Positions 34,046 to 45,474 of a stretch of 64,000 bases of DNA are shown one piece after another. Below the pieces are notes generated by a model. The model saw only the letters and a list, made by a program, of their open reading frames with translations. It was not told where the DNA came from and did not search any database. The stretch's first letter is position 1, and each line of letters starts with the position of its first letter. Made by a program: the position numbers and the translations under genes. This DNA is from Aquarana catesbeiana (taxonomy: Eukaryota > Chordata > Amphibia > Anura > Ranidae), in contig NC_133329.1 in NCBI RefSeq assembly GCF_042186555.1, positions 75,904,557 through 75,968,556 on the forward strand, read 5' to 3'.

Positions 34046-34667
34046 ACGTCTCTGTAAATCCTAACAGAACATTTATCTTCCTTGCTACCTTTTGGACTTT
34101 TAGATATACTATTAGGAGATTGTATTATAATTGTTTCATAATTGCAAACAAAATACCTGTTGATGATATTTGAAATTCAGAGCTGTGCATTTTCCCTGTG
34201 TTATCTCAAGGAGCTTAATTAGCCCTCCTACTTGTTAACTTGAACTAGGAACTTGAACTGCACCTGCAAGTCAAGCAAGTCTTCTTCGTGACTCCTCTTT
34301 CTTTGGTTTCCTTCTGTTACCCCCCCCCCCCCTGTTCTTTTCTTTATTCTGTTTTTTTTTTCCTTTCTATTTATTTTCAGGTATTTACCGCCAGATACAA
34401 GTACGCTGAGTCTGTTAACTGCTCTCTGACCACACTTTTGGGTTACATTTTTTTATTCTTATAGCCTATATGCCTTTTGGTGGGGGTACGGCCCTCTTGT
34501 ACATCAGGAGGCTTACAAGATAGTCCCCCCCTCTCTTTTTTTTTTTTTTTTTAGTATTCCCTGAGGGCTCTTGGACTTTATCTTTACAAATGAACAAAGG
34601 TCAATCTCAGGTACTGCATGGTATTTTTTACATGATGATTTCTGAAATATTGTTTGCTTAGTGTATT
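34046..34667. other. No gene recognised
   Basis: Contains poly(C) at 34321-34332 and poly(T) at 34536-34552. No coding or repeat assignment could be made for the rest. Confidence 0.5.
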
Positions 34668-34675
34668 CTCTAGAC

Positions 34676-34853
34676 CAGTGTTTCTCAACTCCAGTCCTCA
34701 AGGTCAGGTCATGTTTTCAGGCTGTCCATTATTTTGCACAGGTGATTTGATCAGTTTCACTGCCTTAGTAATTACCACAGCCGTTTCATCTGAGGGAAAT
34801 CCTGAAAACATGACCTGTTGGGACCACTTGAGGACTAGAGTTGAGAAACACTG
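34676..34853. mobile_element. Non-autonomous hAT element with 8-bp target duplication
   Basis: Termini CAGTGTTTCTCAACTCCAG and CTAGAGTTGAGAAACACTG, with inner TCATGTTTTCAGG / CCTGAAAACATGA arms. Flanking CTCTAGAC (34668-34675) and TTCTAGAC (34854-34861) match at 7 of 8. Related to 3129-3311. Confidence 0.85.
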
Positions 34854-34861
34854 TTCTAGAC

Positions 34862-35098
34862 TTTGACCATTTGACCATTGAGCATGGTTCGCTATTACCC
34901 TAATAGACCGATATATAGTACAGAGGTACCCTCACCTGGTTACTTTTCATCTTTCTTTGTTGTTACTGGTTATACCATGTAATAGGCCTATTAGTTTGTA
35001 GTATATATATATTATTCAATAAAAATATTGTGAAAGAAAAATGTACTGTATATGTAGTTTGATTTCTTTTTCCTAAAAACACTAAGGTTATTCTAAAC
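34862..35098. other. No gene recognised
   Basis: AT-rich; a CAATAAAAATATTG motif near 35018 and a TATATATAT run near 35000. No assignment. Confidence 0.4.
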
Positions 35099-35242
35099 CA
35101 GGGGTCTCCAAACTACTGCCCTCCAGTTGTTCAGGAACTACAATTCCCATCATGCCTAGTCATGTCTATGAATGAGTTTTACAATGCCTCATGGGATGTG
35201 TAGTTCAGAAACAGCTGGAGGGCTGTAGTTTGGAGATCCTTG
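35099..35242. mobile_element. Palindromic MITE (CAGG...CTTG type), copy 3
   Basis: Ends CAGGGGTCTCCAAACTAC and GTAGTTTGGAGATCCTTG, inner GAACTACAATTCCCATC and ATGGGATGTGTAGTTC. The best preserved of the three related copies (see 1090-1236 and 26726-26882). Confidence 0.8.
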
Positions 35243-35995
35243 TTCTCCTGAACCTTCCTAGAAGGACGAGAGAAAAGATCCCTGGTGCCACACATCCACA
35301 GTGTCCTGTGATGTTTATGGGAGAGACCACCTCAGCCTGGGCTCCTGCCAGGCCACGTCTCCAACGCGTTTCACTCCACCCCTCGGAGCATAGTCACGTG
35401 GAATAAGATCCCATGCGTGTGGGGAGTAAATAAGCATCATTGAAAGTCACTCAGGATGTATAAAGGGCTGGCAGGTGTGTGTGGTTGATCTTTCTGGCTG
35501 TAAGGGAGGAATAATGAGGTGAGGTGGGGAAAAGGGTGAAAGGTGAAACTGAAATCAAGAAAAGAGGATGTAAAGGGAAATGAGAGTTGTAAATAAGAAA
35601 AAAAATAGAGATGGGTGTGAAAAAATAAAGTAGTGTATATATGTATAAAGGGAAAGATGAATGAAAAAGTCAAAAATGAGACTGTCAGACAAAGAATAAA
35701 GGAAAAAATAAATGAAATAATAATAAAAAAATCAAATGAACAAAAATGGAAATGAAAAATAAAATATGAAAATTAATATCAACATAGTAAAAAACAAAAT
35801 TGCAATAAAAAAATTTAAATAATAAAAATAATAATAAAAAAATATAAAATATAAATGAAAAATGAGAAGTGAATGTGGAGTGAATGAAAATAATAAGTGT
35901 ATGTGAGATAAAAGAGTGAGATGACAAAAAATATGTGGATAAAAGATGCAAATGTATATGTGTGTGTGAGGGAATGTATTGAGTAAGCAAATGAA
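35243..35995 (-). mobile_element. Retroposon-like sequence with hammerhead-like motif (Penelope-like candidate)
   Basis: On the minus strand a long T-rich, purine-poor region (35995-35440) is followed by CTATGCTCCGAGG and GTGAAACGCGTTGG (35390-35361). This is the same order and a similar lead-in (CTATGCTCC) as at 12790-12830. The GAAAC core strand is kept, but CTGANGA has decayed. No protein. Family assignment is inference. Confidence 0.4.
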
Positions 35996-36724
35996 ATGAA
36001 GATAGTGGGATGGGAACAGCTATTTAGGATAAAATAAAATGGAAAAGAAGTGTGGATGCGACATTAACCACACTACTAGAGTCCCAAAAAGGGGTGATTG
36101 GCGCTGTTCCACTAAATATCGTCTAATGTGCAAAAGCTGATGTGGTGTATCAAGTAAAGTGTGAATAAATAAAAGATATATAAATAATTAAATATATAGG
36201 ACTGATGAAATTACAGTCGTGTGGGAATTTCTGGAATATATGCGACGAATGCCCACATATATATAAAGTGCAACGTGTATTATCTCCTTACCAGACAAAA
36301 GATAATCAAAAACAAAACCTTATAAGTGGGTATAAAAAAGTGATATGAATTCCCAAAAAACCTTCAGAAAATCCTTAAAACATGGCATAAATGACATAAA
36401 TATGTGCATAAAAAACGCAAATATGTGCATAAATTGCTCAAATAAAAATAAAAATAAAAACCCAATAATCATAAAAGTGCAAAAAAGAGTTTAAAAATAA
36501 ATCATGAAATCATCAGTCCACAAAATGTCCCAAAAAAAAAAAAAAAAAAAGAAAAAAGAAAAAGAAAAGGAAAAAATCTTGAGAACGTTCTTCCTAAAGT
36601 GCAAATGGTGAGTCTCTTCAAACTTCTAGCAGTGCTCTTAGTGATGTAAACTCTTCCAGCCTTCCAAAGGCCCCCCAATGTGCCCTCACTCACCGGAAGA
36701 ATTCACCCCTGCAGGGGTATCAAG

Positions 36725-38464
36725 TAGGGCTGCGCATCTTCACTAGTCTCACGATTCGATTCGATTACGATTATCTGGTCAACGATTCGATTCGATTCGA
36801 TTCCGCGATGCATCACGATGCATCACGATTACCGACGAGCTCCCACTTACGCTTGGGCTGCCTGGGCGGCCCTTCTTCCCTGCAATCTTCTGGGACACAT
36901 CACAGTTCCCAGAAGATTGCCCGGCTATGCAGGACAGCGCAGTGAGACATGCGCACCCGGCTGTGAAGCTGCAAGCTGTCACAGCCGGATGCCCACAGTA
37001 GTATTGCCAGCGCCGTGGACAGGCAGGGGAGAGAATGGAGGGTTTGGGTGGCCACGTCGCTGGATTGTGGGACAGGTGAGTGTCTTTTTATTAAAAGTCA
37101 GAAGATACACTTTTTTTGTAGCTGCTGACTTTTAATAAACAATAAATTTACTAGGCGGCCCCTCCCTGCCAGCGATCTTCTGGGTCCCAGAAGATTGGCT
37201 GGCCAATGGCAGAGCGCAGGGCGGCTTGTGCAGTCTGCGCCCGGCTGTGAAGCCATAAGCTGTCACAGGCGGGTGTCACTGCCCACAGTAGATATAACGG
37301 CGCCGAGGAGAGGGAGAGGAGCGAGGCTCCGGGGTGGCCGCATCGATGGACCGTAGGACAGGTGAATGTCTGATTATTAAAAGTCAGCAGCTAAACTTTT
37401 TGTAGCTGCTGACTTTTAATAAACTAAAAAAACGGGTGGAACTCCACTTTACGTAGTGCACTAATCCGGTGCACTACAAGGTACAGAAATTCTTACACAT
37501 GGCTGCTGGGAGGTCAGGAGGGATTACAATCCACAACTGACAAACAGCCCTGTGAAGTTCCTGTACTGTCTCTGTGACATTTCTCTGGGCTCCCCTGTTT
37601 GCACCTCCCAGCACACTAGGAGTTAACACAGTGGAATGTGCAAACTGGGGGGGGCAAAGAAATAATGTCACACAGCACATGTAGGAGACAGTGTAAGTAG
37701 AATACAAACACACTTGTACTCTACATACAGCTGATAAAATACCTGTGTGGTAAAAAAAATGCAGTTAAAATCCATTAAGTGCCCACCGCTGTATCTGCAT
37801 TTTAAAATTTATGCAGCTTCATATCTTATTTTTGTCTGTGTAAATATAAATAACTGTGTCTTTGTCAAAATGGCTTTTGTTAATAAATACAATTGTAATC
37901 CATTAAGTGGTGATCGCTGTGTGTGTTTTTTTTTTTAAATATATGCATCATACCTCGTTTTTTTAGTCTGTGTGTAAAACTGTATAAGCCGGTCATGTGA
38001 CTGCTCAGTCCAGCCCGCATCTCTCTCCTCTCAGTCTCAGGTCTCTCTGACACTCCTGACGTCAGTGGGAGTTCTCAGCCCCGCCCACCAACTGTAGCTA
38101 TCAGATCAGAAGAGAGGCGGGCGGGGCTGACGTCAGGAGGGACAGAGAGGAGAGGGGCGGGCCGGACCGAGCAGTCACATGTACGCCGGATATACAGTTA
38201 TATACACAACTAAAAACGAGGTATGAAGCTACATATATTTAAAAAAAAAACACATACAGCGATCACCACTGAATGGATTACTATTGAATTTAATAGCAAA
38301 AGCCATTTTGACAAAAAACGCTTGGAGTACACTTCCGGGAGGGGCGGGGCAAGTCGGGATGACGTCACACCCAACATCGATGTTTAGGGGTGCTTGCATC
38401 GATGCCGCATCGGGGACCCCCGAATCGCGATGCATCGATGCAGCGATTAAATTCCACACCCCTA
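36725..38464. mobile_element. Non-autonomous hAT element, perfect 8-bp target duplication
   Basis: Starts TAGGGCTGCGCATC and ends CCACACCCCTA, flanked by GTATCAAG on both sides (36717-36724 and 38465-38472). Subterminal GATTCGATTCGATT-type repeats at the left and CGATGCATCGATG at the right are typical transposase-binding arrays. Inside are paired AAAGTCAGCAGCT / AGCTGCTGACTTT hairpins (about 37085-37420) shared with the TTAA family at 42859 and 49020. No transposase. The opposite palindrome arm (CTTGATAC near 38873) is its empty site. Confidence 0.9.
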
Positions 38465-39219
38465 GTATCAAGCCTGTCAGCCGTATCCTGCAGCACTGGT
38501 CCCTGGTGAAAGTCCCTCAATCGGATCTCCACTCCTGGTATCCGGATCGGTTCCAGTCACTCCCCGCAGACATATCACATAAAAATATAAATCCTGTTCA
38601 CAGGCTTTCTCATGTCCTCATCCAACCTAAGCCTAGGTAGACAAGATCACATGGTGTCTGGAAACCAAAGGCCTTTGGTTTCCAGACACCATGTGATCTT
38701 GTCTACCTAGGCTTAGGTTGGATGAGGACATGAGAAAGCCTGTGAACAGGATTTATATTTTTATGTGATATGTCTGCGGGGAGTGACTGGAACCGATCCG
38801 GATACCAGGAGTGGAGATCCGATTGAGGGACTTTCACCAGGGACCAGTGCTGCAGGATACGGCTGACAGGCTTGATACCCCTGCAGGGGTGAATTCTTCC
38901 GGTGAGTGAGGGCACATTGGGGGGCCTTTGGAAGGCTGGAAGAGTTTACATCACTAAGAGCACTGCTAGAAGTTTGAAGAGACTCACCATTTGCACTTTA
39001 GGAAGAACGTTCTCAAGATTTTTTCCTTTTCTTTTTCTTTTTTCTTTTTTTTTTTTTTTTTTGGGACATTTTGTGGACTGATGATTTCATGATTTATTTT
39101 TAAACTCTTTTTTGCACTTTTATGATTATTGGGTTTTTATTTTTATTTTTATTTGAGCAATTTATGCACATATTTGCGTTTTTTATGCACATATTTATGT
39201 CATTTATGCCATGTTTTAA

Positions 39220-40418
39220 CCACTTCACGACCGCTCACTGTATATATACGTCATTTTTTTAAAGATGGATATCTCGGTAACGGCAGCAGCTGCTGCCACA
39301 ACCGAGATATCCATCTTTACAGCGAGCGGTTCTGTACACGATAATGGTGGTCTCAGCGGCGGGTTCGCCGCGAGATCACCGTTTTCGGCGGCGGGAGAGG
39401 TGCCACCCCCCCTCCCGCCGCTCTCCCGCACCCTCCGCCGCTTACCGGAGCCGTCGGTAGCGGCGGAGGAGATCGGGACCTGTCACCGCTGAGGTACTGA
39501 GACGAGTGAGGCCAAGATGGCCCCCACCCGTCTCTATACCATGTGACGGCCGGAGCGACGTCATTACGACGGCTCCGCCCACTTCTCTTAAAGGCACAAT
39601 TTTTTTTGTGTCATTTTTTTTTAAATGACTTTTTTTTTTTTTTTTTTTGCATTTTAGTCTAAATATGAGATCTGAGGACTTTTTGACCCCAGATCTCATA
39701 TTTAAGAGGACCTGTCATGCTTTTTTCTATTACAAGGGATGTTTACATTCCTTGTAATAGGAATAAAAGTGATCCAATTTTTTTTTTTTTTTTAAACAGT
39801 GAAAAAATAAATAAAATAAAGTAAAATAAATAATAAAAAAAAAAAAAAAATTTAAAGCGCCCTGTCCCGACGAGCTCGCGCACAGAAGCGAACGCATACG
39901 TGAGTAGCGCCCGCATATGAAAACGGTGGTCAAACCACACATGTGAGGTATCACCGCGACCGGTATTGCGAGAGCAATAATTCTAGCCCTAGACCTCCTC
40001 TGTAACTCCAAACATGCAACCTGTAGAATTTTTTTAAACGTCGCCTATGGAGATTTTTAAGGGTAAAAGTTTGACGCTATTCCACGAGCGGGCGCAATTT
40101 TGAAGCGTGACATGTTGGGTATCAATTTACTTGGCATAACATTATCTTTCACAATATAAAAAAAAATTGGGCTAACTTTACTGTTGTCTTATTTTTTTAT
40201 TCAAAAAAGTGATTTTTTTCCAAAAAAAGTGCGCTTATAAGACCGCTGCGCAAATACGGTGCAAAAAAAAGTATTGCAATGACCGCCATTTTATTCTCTA
40301 GGGTGTTAGAAAAAAAACAATATATAATGTTTGGGGGTTCTAAGTAATTTTCTAGCAAAAAAAACTGTTTTAAACATGTAAACACCTAAAATCCAAAACG
40401 AGGCTGGTCTTTAAGTGG
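39220..40418 (+). mobile_element. TTAA element family C, complete
   Basis: TTAA at 39216-39219 and 40419-40422; ends CCACTTCACGACCGC and GGTCTTTAAGTGG. The opposite palindrome arm keeps the unoccupied site (CCTTAAAAC near 36376), which proves precise TTAA duplication. Contains a hairpin GATATCTCGGTAACGGC / GCAGCTGC and the family words ACACATGTGAGGTATCACC and TATATAATGTTTGGGGGTTC. Non-coding. Confidence 0.9.
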
Positions 40419-40819
40419 TTAAGGATTTTCTGAAGGTTTTTTGGGAATTCATATCACTTTTTTATACCCACTTATAAGGTTTTGTTTTTGATTATCTTTT
40501 GTCTGGTAAGGAGATAATACACGTTGCACTTTATATATATGTGGGCATTCGTCGCATATATTCCAGAAATTCCCACACAACTGTAATTTCATCAGTCCTA
40601 TATATTTAATTATTTATATATCTTATTTATTCACACTTTACTTGATACACCACATCAGCTTTTGCACATTAGACGATATTTAGTGGAACAGCGCCAATCA
40701 CCCCTTTTTGGGACTCTACTTTACTTAGAATTTCACACTGGTGTTATTCTGTGCTGGGGGGCTGCAGTTCCTTTACTACCTAAGCGCGGAGCTATTTGTT
40801 TCTTATTAACCACACTACT

Positions 40820-41709
40820 CCCCACAGTGATCAAGCCTGAGCGGCACACTAACAAATCATAGGTCCTGAACTTTCCTATCGGTTGAAAAGAATGTACATC
40901 ACTTTAAAGGGTATGTAGACCCTAACAACAAGCTTCTCCTGTTTTTCTCCCTTTTTTTCCAATAAATATACCATTGAAAGCATTTTGTTATATCTGTTCA
41001 AAGCATACCTGTTGATCCTGCCATCTGAAAACATCCTGTGCTCCCTGTCTGTGCTGCACTTTTATTAGTAACATTGTTCCCAGTTATCTCTATGGGTTAC
41101 ACAACACCCCCCTCCCCTATGTTATGAAGATAAGGAGAGAAGGTGTTCTGTAGTCCTAACACACTTCCTGTCCCAGGGTGACAATGCGGCTTCTCTATAG
41201 ATATAGTATGGTGAGCATTGTCACGGTGGGACAGGAAGTGTATTATTGGCAGGATCACCAGGTGAAAGGAAAAAAAGCCTGAGAAATGAATGCAGTCATA
41301 AACACCTAAGGACTAGTAATCTGCAATATATAACATTTTTCTTCTTGGGTTTAGATACCAATAGGAGGTATCTAAAGGCAGGAGGGGTCAGGGACAAACT
41401 GCAGTTTTATAGAAAAAGTTATGATTTAAATATATATTCAGCTACTGCTATCTCTGTATCTGTTGATTTGTCTTAACATTTGGTTCCATATGGTAACAAT
41501 GGACTGCTCAGGTACATTCATTGTAAAAAAGAACTGTGAAGTGCAACTATAAACTGGCATAGTACTATTTATGGACATTATCCATATAAAGGATTTAGAA
41601 GATTTAGAAGTAGAAGTTATTCTAGAACTGTAGTTATGTGTGTGGAATGAGTTTGAAAGAACCAGGACTGTGAATTGATATATAAAAAAACAGTTTTCCT
41701 ATAACAAAA
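40820..41709. other. No gene; fragments of an AAAGGGTATGTAGACCC-type repeat
   Basis: Begins a repeat at 40903 (TTTAAAGGGTATGTAGACC). The portion 41250-41350 (GGCAGGATCA, AATGCAGTCATAAACACCTAAGG) is similar to 45472-45595. No coding potential. Confidence 0.45.
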
Positions 41710-41711
41710 TA

Positions 41712-42587
41712 CACTATATTACCAAAAGCTGTCGCACTTTGAATAACAATTGCGCGGTCATACAACACTGTACACATATGACATTTTTATATTTTTTTTC
41801 CCCACTAATAGAGCTTTCTTTTGGTGGTATTTGATCACCTCTGCGGTTTTTATTTCTTGCGCTATAAACAAAATAAGAGTGACAAGTTTGAAAAAAAAAA
41901 CAATATTTTTTACTTTTTGCTATAATAAATGTCCAAATTTTTTTTTCTTTTAAACAAATGTTTTCCTCAGTTTAGGCCGATACGTATTCTTCTACATATT
42001 TTTGGTAAAAAAATATCGCAATAAGCGTATATTTATTGGTTTGCGCAAAAGTTATAGCGTCTACAAAATATGGGATAGATTTATAGCATTTTTATTATTT
42101 TTTTTACTAGTAATGGCGGCGATCTGCGATTTTTACCATGACTGCGATATTGCGGCGGACACTTTTGACACATTTTTGGAGCCATTCACATTTATACAGC
42201 GATCCGTGCTATAAATGCATTAGTAAAGCAAGGTCCATAAAGACATGGATGAGTGAGTTTGGGTCGGAGGAACTTGACTGATCTGCACAGAGTCCTGACC
42301 TCAACCCGATAGAACACCTTTGGGATGAATTAGAGCAGAGACTGGGAGCCAGGTCTTCTCATCCAACATCAGTGCCTGTCCCACAAATGCGTTTCTGGAA
42401 GAATGGTCAAACATTCCCATAGACACACTCCTAAACCTTGTGGACAGCCTTCCCAGAAGAGTTGAAGCTGTTATAGCTGCAAAGGGTGGGCCAACTCAAT
42501 ATTGAACCCTACGGACTAAGACTGGGATGCCATTAACGTTCATGTGCGTGTAAAGGCAGGCGTCCCAATACTTTTGATAATATAGTG
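41712..42587 (+). mobile_element. Tc1/mariner element, decayed, interrupted
   Basis: TA-flanked ends CACTATATTACCAAAAG (41712) and CTTTTGATAATATAGTG (to 42587). The 3' half (42215-42560) corresponds to the last part of a Tc1 transposase, with TTGACTGATCTGCACAGAG and ACCTTTGGGATGAATTAGA in the DDE-domain region, but stops interrupt every frame. The 5' half is replaced by a family-A fragment. Closely related to the minus-strand copy at 50366-50955. Confidence 0.8.
41728..42214 (+). mobile_element. TTAA element family A, internal fragment
   Basis: Matches about 47505-47980 (GCACTTTGAATAACAATTGC, GCGCAAAAGTTATAGCG, TTTATACAGCGATCCGTGC). It lacks both termini and TTAA sites, so it entered by deletion or recombination. 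Confidence 0.7.
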
Positions 42588-42858
42588 TATGTTTTATTTG
42601 TCTAGTAAATAAGTATCCATCACGAGGTGAACAAACTCTTTTGTATATGGAATTTTATTTGATGTACCAAGACTTTCCAATAGTAATCTATAAATATTTA
42701 TACTACATGTAAACACACATTCAATAACCTATTGATTTTCAGGGCTTTGGTTGTTCAAAATTTTGGTATCCGCTAAAATAAAATAATTTGTCACTCAGAG
42801 CCCACTAAAGACGGCTATCCTAAAATATCAGAATGTTTCTTTCCTTGTCCGACATTAA

Positions 42859-43336
42859 AGCGGAGTTCCACACAAAAATGGAACTTCCGCTTTTCGGAAC
42901 CCTCCCCCCCTCCGGTGTCACATTTGGCACCTTTCAGGGGGGATGGGGGTGCAGATACCTGTCTAAGACAGGTATTTGCACCCACTTCCGGCATAGACTC
43001 CCATGGGAGTCTATGCCTCTTCCCGTCCCGACCGCGCTGTCTGCTGGGAACACACAGCTCCCAGGAGAGAGTGGGGACCACTAGAGACGCGCAGCGCGAC
43101 TCGCGCATGCGCAGTAGGGAACCGGGAAGTGAAGCCGCAACGCTTCACTTCCTGATTCCCTCACCTAGGATGGCGGCGGCAGCTGCCGAGAACCGAGCGG
43201 GTTCTCGGCGTCCCCTGCCGACATCGCTGGACCCTGGGACAGGTAAGTGGGCATGTATTAAAAGTCAGCAGCTGCAGTATTTGTAGCTGCTGGCTTTTGA
43301 TATTTTTTTTTTTGGCGGTGTGGGTGAACCCCCGCT
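42859..43336 (+). mobile_element. TTAA element family D
   Basis: TTAA at 42855-42858 and 43337-43340; ends AGCGGAGTTCCACAC and GGTGAACCCCCGCT are imperfect inverted repeats. Contains AGACAGGTATTTGCACCC, GGAGTCTATGCC and the AGCAGCTGC hairpin (about 43263-43300). A second copy lies at 49020-49479. Open frames on both strands are shadows. Confidence 0.85.
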
Positions 43337-43344
43337 TTAAAGAT

Positions 43345-43556
43345 ATATTATGGATGACCCAATGAGTGAATTTGTTCAACGATCTTAATAATGTACAAAA
43401 AATTCTTATTTTATTAATCAATATAGAAAAAGATTTTACCACTTACAATCAAGGTCATTGATAACATTTTTATAATGATATTTTTCTCTTTGTACATTAT
43501 TAAGATTGTTGAATGATTTCACTCATTGGGTCATCCAGAATATATCTTAGTGTTGG
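43345..43556. repeat. Short foldback with ~57-bp arms
   Basis: Arms GATGACCCAATGAGTGAA...TTAATAATGTACAAA (43354-43402) and TTTGTACATTATTAAG...CACTCATTGGGTCATCC (about 43491-43540) enclose ~90 bp. Origin not determined. Confidence 0.7.
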
Positions 43557-43686
43557 GGCAAGGAGAGAAACAGACTGAAAATAAATGTGATCAACGCAAT
43601 CACAATTGAATATTTTACAGTTTATTTAACTTGTTTCCATCCATATAATATTTTGGCATTTAAACACAAAAATAAAAATAAAACTA

Positions 43687-44161
43687 CAGTAAGACCTTGG
43701 ATTGAGAGCATAGATTGTTTCAGAAACATGCTTGTAATCCAAAGCACCTGTATATCAAAGCAAATTTCCCCTTAAGAAATAATGGAAACTCAAATGATTC
43801 GTTCCACAACCATTTATTCATAGGTCCTTCAGTTTATAGTCCATATAAAAAGATTATAGCAATTTGTGAAATGTCCATCCACAAGGGGATTAGAAGCAAA
43901 ATTCAGCAGGAGCTCCAGAGTATAAAAGAGAAGAGAGGCGCCTCTAAGTGTAGCAATATGGTTATATTAAATGAAAGTACAACATTTAGCAACATATTGC
44001 TACACTTAGGGGCGCCTCTCTTCTCTTTTATACTCAGCTGTGACATGACGCTACTTGTATATCAAGACATTGCTTGTATATCAAGTCAAAATGTATTAAA
44101 AAAGTTGCTTGTCTTGCAAAACGCTCTCAAACCAAGTTACTCTTAAACCAAGGTTTTACTG
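43687..44161. mobile_element. pogo/Tigger-like MITE, copy 1
   Basis: Ends CAGTAAGACCTTGGATTGAG and AAACCAAGGTTTTACTG, flanked by TA (43685-43686 and 44162-44163). The middle holds a separate 40-bp inverted repeat (AGAGGCGCCTCTAAGTGTAG / CTACACTTAGGGGCGCCTCT). Superfamily inferred from ends and TA target. Confidence 0.65.
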
Positions 44162-44163
44162 TA

Positions 44164-44732
44164 CAGTAAAACCTTGGTTTGAGAGTAACTTGGTTTGAGA
44201 GCGTTTTGCAAGACAAGCAACATTTTTTAATAAATTTTGACTTGATAAATTTTGACTTGATATTCTCCTGGAGCATAAGCTGTTCCAGGAGAATGCTTGT
44301 AATTCAAAGCACTCGCAAATCAAAGCGAGTTTCCCCATAGAAGTCAATGGAAACGAAGATAATTCGTTCTGCATTGACTTTTGTAGCATGCAATACCGCA
44401 TGTGGTCAGAGGTTGAGGGGGGGCGCCGGAGAGACTCGCAAATACTCAGAGACCGCTCGGCTGCACTCGGTAAGGCTCGGAAACACTCGGGAACTGAGTG
44501 TTTCCGAGCGCTTCTGATTGTTTCTGAGTATTTCCGAACGGCTCCGAACCATTCCGAGTGTCACCGGCGCCCCCGCACCTCTGGCCAAATGCGGTATTGC
44601 ACAACGCAGAGGCTTGAATCCTGCTAATTTTGCGAGACAACACTTGCAAACCGAGTCAGGATTTAAAAAAATGATTGCTTGTATTGTGAAAACGCTCGCT
44701 AACCGCGTTACTCGCAATCCGAGGTTCCACTG
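44164..44732. mobile_element. pogo/Tigger-like MITE, copy 2, abutting copy 1
   Basis: Ends CAGTAAAACCTTGGTTTGAG and TCCGAGGTTCCACTG, TA-flanked (44162-44163 and 44733-44734). It shares one TA with copy 1. The centre (44428-44575) is a cluster of CTCGGAA/TTCCGAG words at ~10-bp spacing. Confidence 0.65.
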
Positions 44733-44734
44733 TA

Positions 44735-45061
44735 AACTCTTTAGCACTTAGGTATGCATACATGGTGGTTAAAAAAAAAGAAAACAATTGTATGGGGGAT
44801 GGCATGGGAGCTGGTTATATGAAGATGAGCTTTAAAGTGTATTTATATCTAAAATATATAAGGTATTGCATTTTTCACTTTTTTTATTTTCACCTGGGGA
44901 TCTTGTGAATTATACACTTCTGTCCCCGGAGTGGAGATGCTCACTCCTCCTCTGTATCTATGGAGGAGCTATGGTTAACATTCAGGCTGAGCTACAAATA
45001 TGTACCTTTGTTCATCTCCATTATGTGAAGGTTTATGGGATTAGTAATTTTTAGAAGGAAG
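44735..45061. other. No gene recognised
   Basis: AT-rich single-copy-looking sequence with no motif that I can assign. Confidence 0.4.
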
Positions 45062-45474
45062 CTAACCACTTCCGGACCGCCGCACGCCGATGTACGTCCA
45101 AACTTTGCCGGTGGATATCGTTGTTATGGCAGCAGCTAGCTGCCATAACCCCGGTATCCCCGTTTTCTTGCGGCGGTCGGCTTTCTGATAAAAGTGGTCC
45201 CTGCGGTGGATTCACCGCAAGATCACTTTTATCGGTGGCGGGAGAGGGCCCCCCCTCCCGCCGCGATCCGGTGCCCTCCGCCGCTTACCGGAGCCGTCGG
45301 TAGCGGCGGAGGCGATCGTGTCCGTCTCCCTTCTGTGCCTGGAGACGAGTGAGGCTAAGATGGTGCCCACTCGTCTCCATGACACTGCTGGGCGGAAGCG
45401 ACGTCAAAATTCTCTAGGGTGTTAGAAAAAAAAACATATATAATGTTTGGAGGGTTCTAAGTAATTTTCTGGCA
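45062..45474 (+). mobile_element. TTAA element family C, internally deleted
   Basis: Starts CTAACCACTTCCGGACCGCC with a decayed TTAA, contains CGGTGGATATCG and GTCGGTAGCGGCGGAGG as in 39220-39480, then jumps at about 45412 to the 3' part (TCTCTAGGGTGTTAGAAAA). The final terminus is lost. Confidence 0.7.

Larger units (their letters stand above)
36063..40819. mobile_element. Foldback retroposon 1: zero-spacer palindrome with 15-bp target duplication
   Basis: ATTAACCACACTACT occurs at 36063-36077 and 40805-40819, bounding the insertion. The left arm from about 36080 and the right arm to 40717 are near-identical complements meeting at 38671/38672 (CCAAAGG|CCTTTGG) with no loop. Each arm is ~0.86 kb once later insertions are removed: a hAT element in the left arm and a TTAA element in the right. 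The right side carries 87 extra bases (40718-40804) absent on the left. GCGCCAATCACCCCTTTTTG near the outer edge resembles GCGCCACACCCCTTTTAAT in foldback 3. Non-coding. TSD length argues for retroposition. Confidence 0.75.

Noticed and set aside
36201..36235. CTGATGA near 36205 as a hammerhead core in foldback 1
   Set aside because: No matching stem II and no GAAA strand at a suitable distance.
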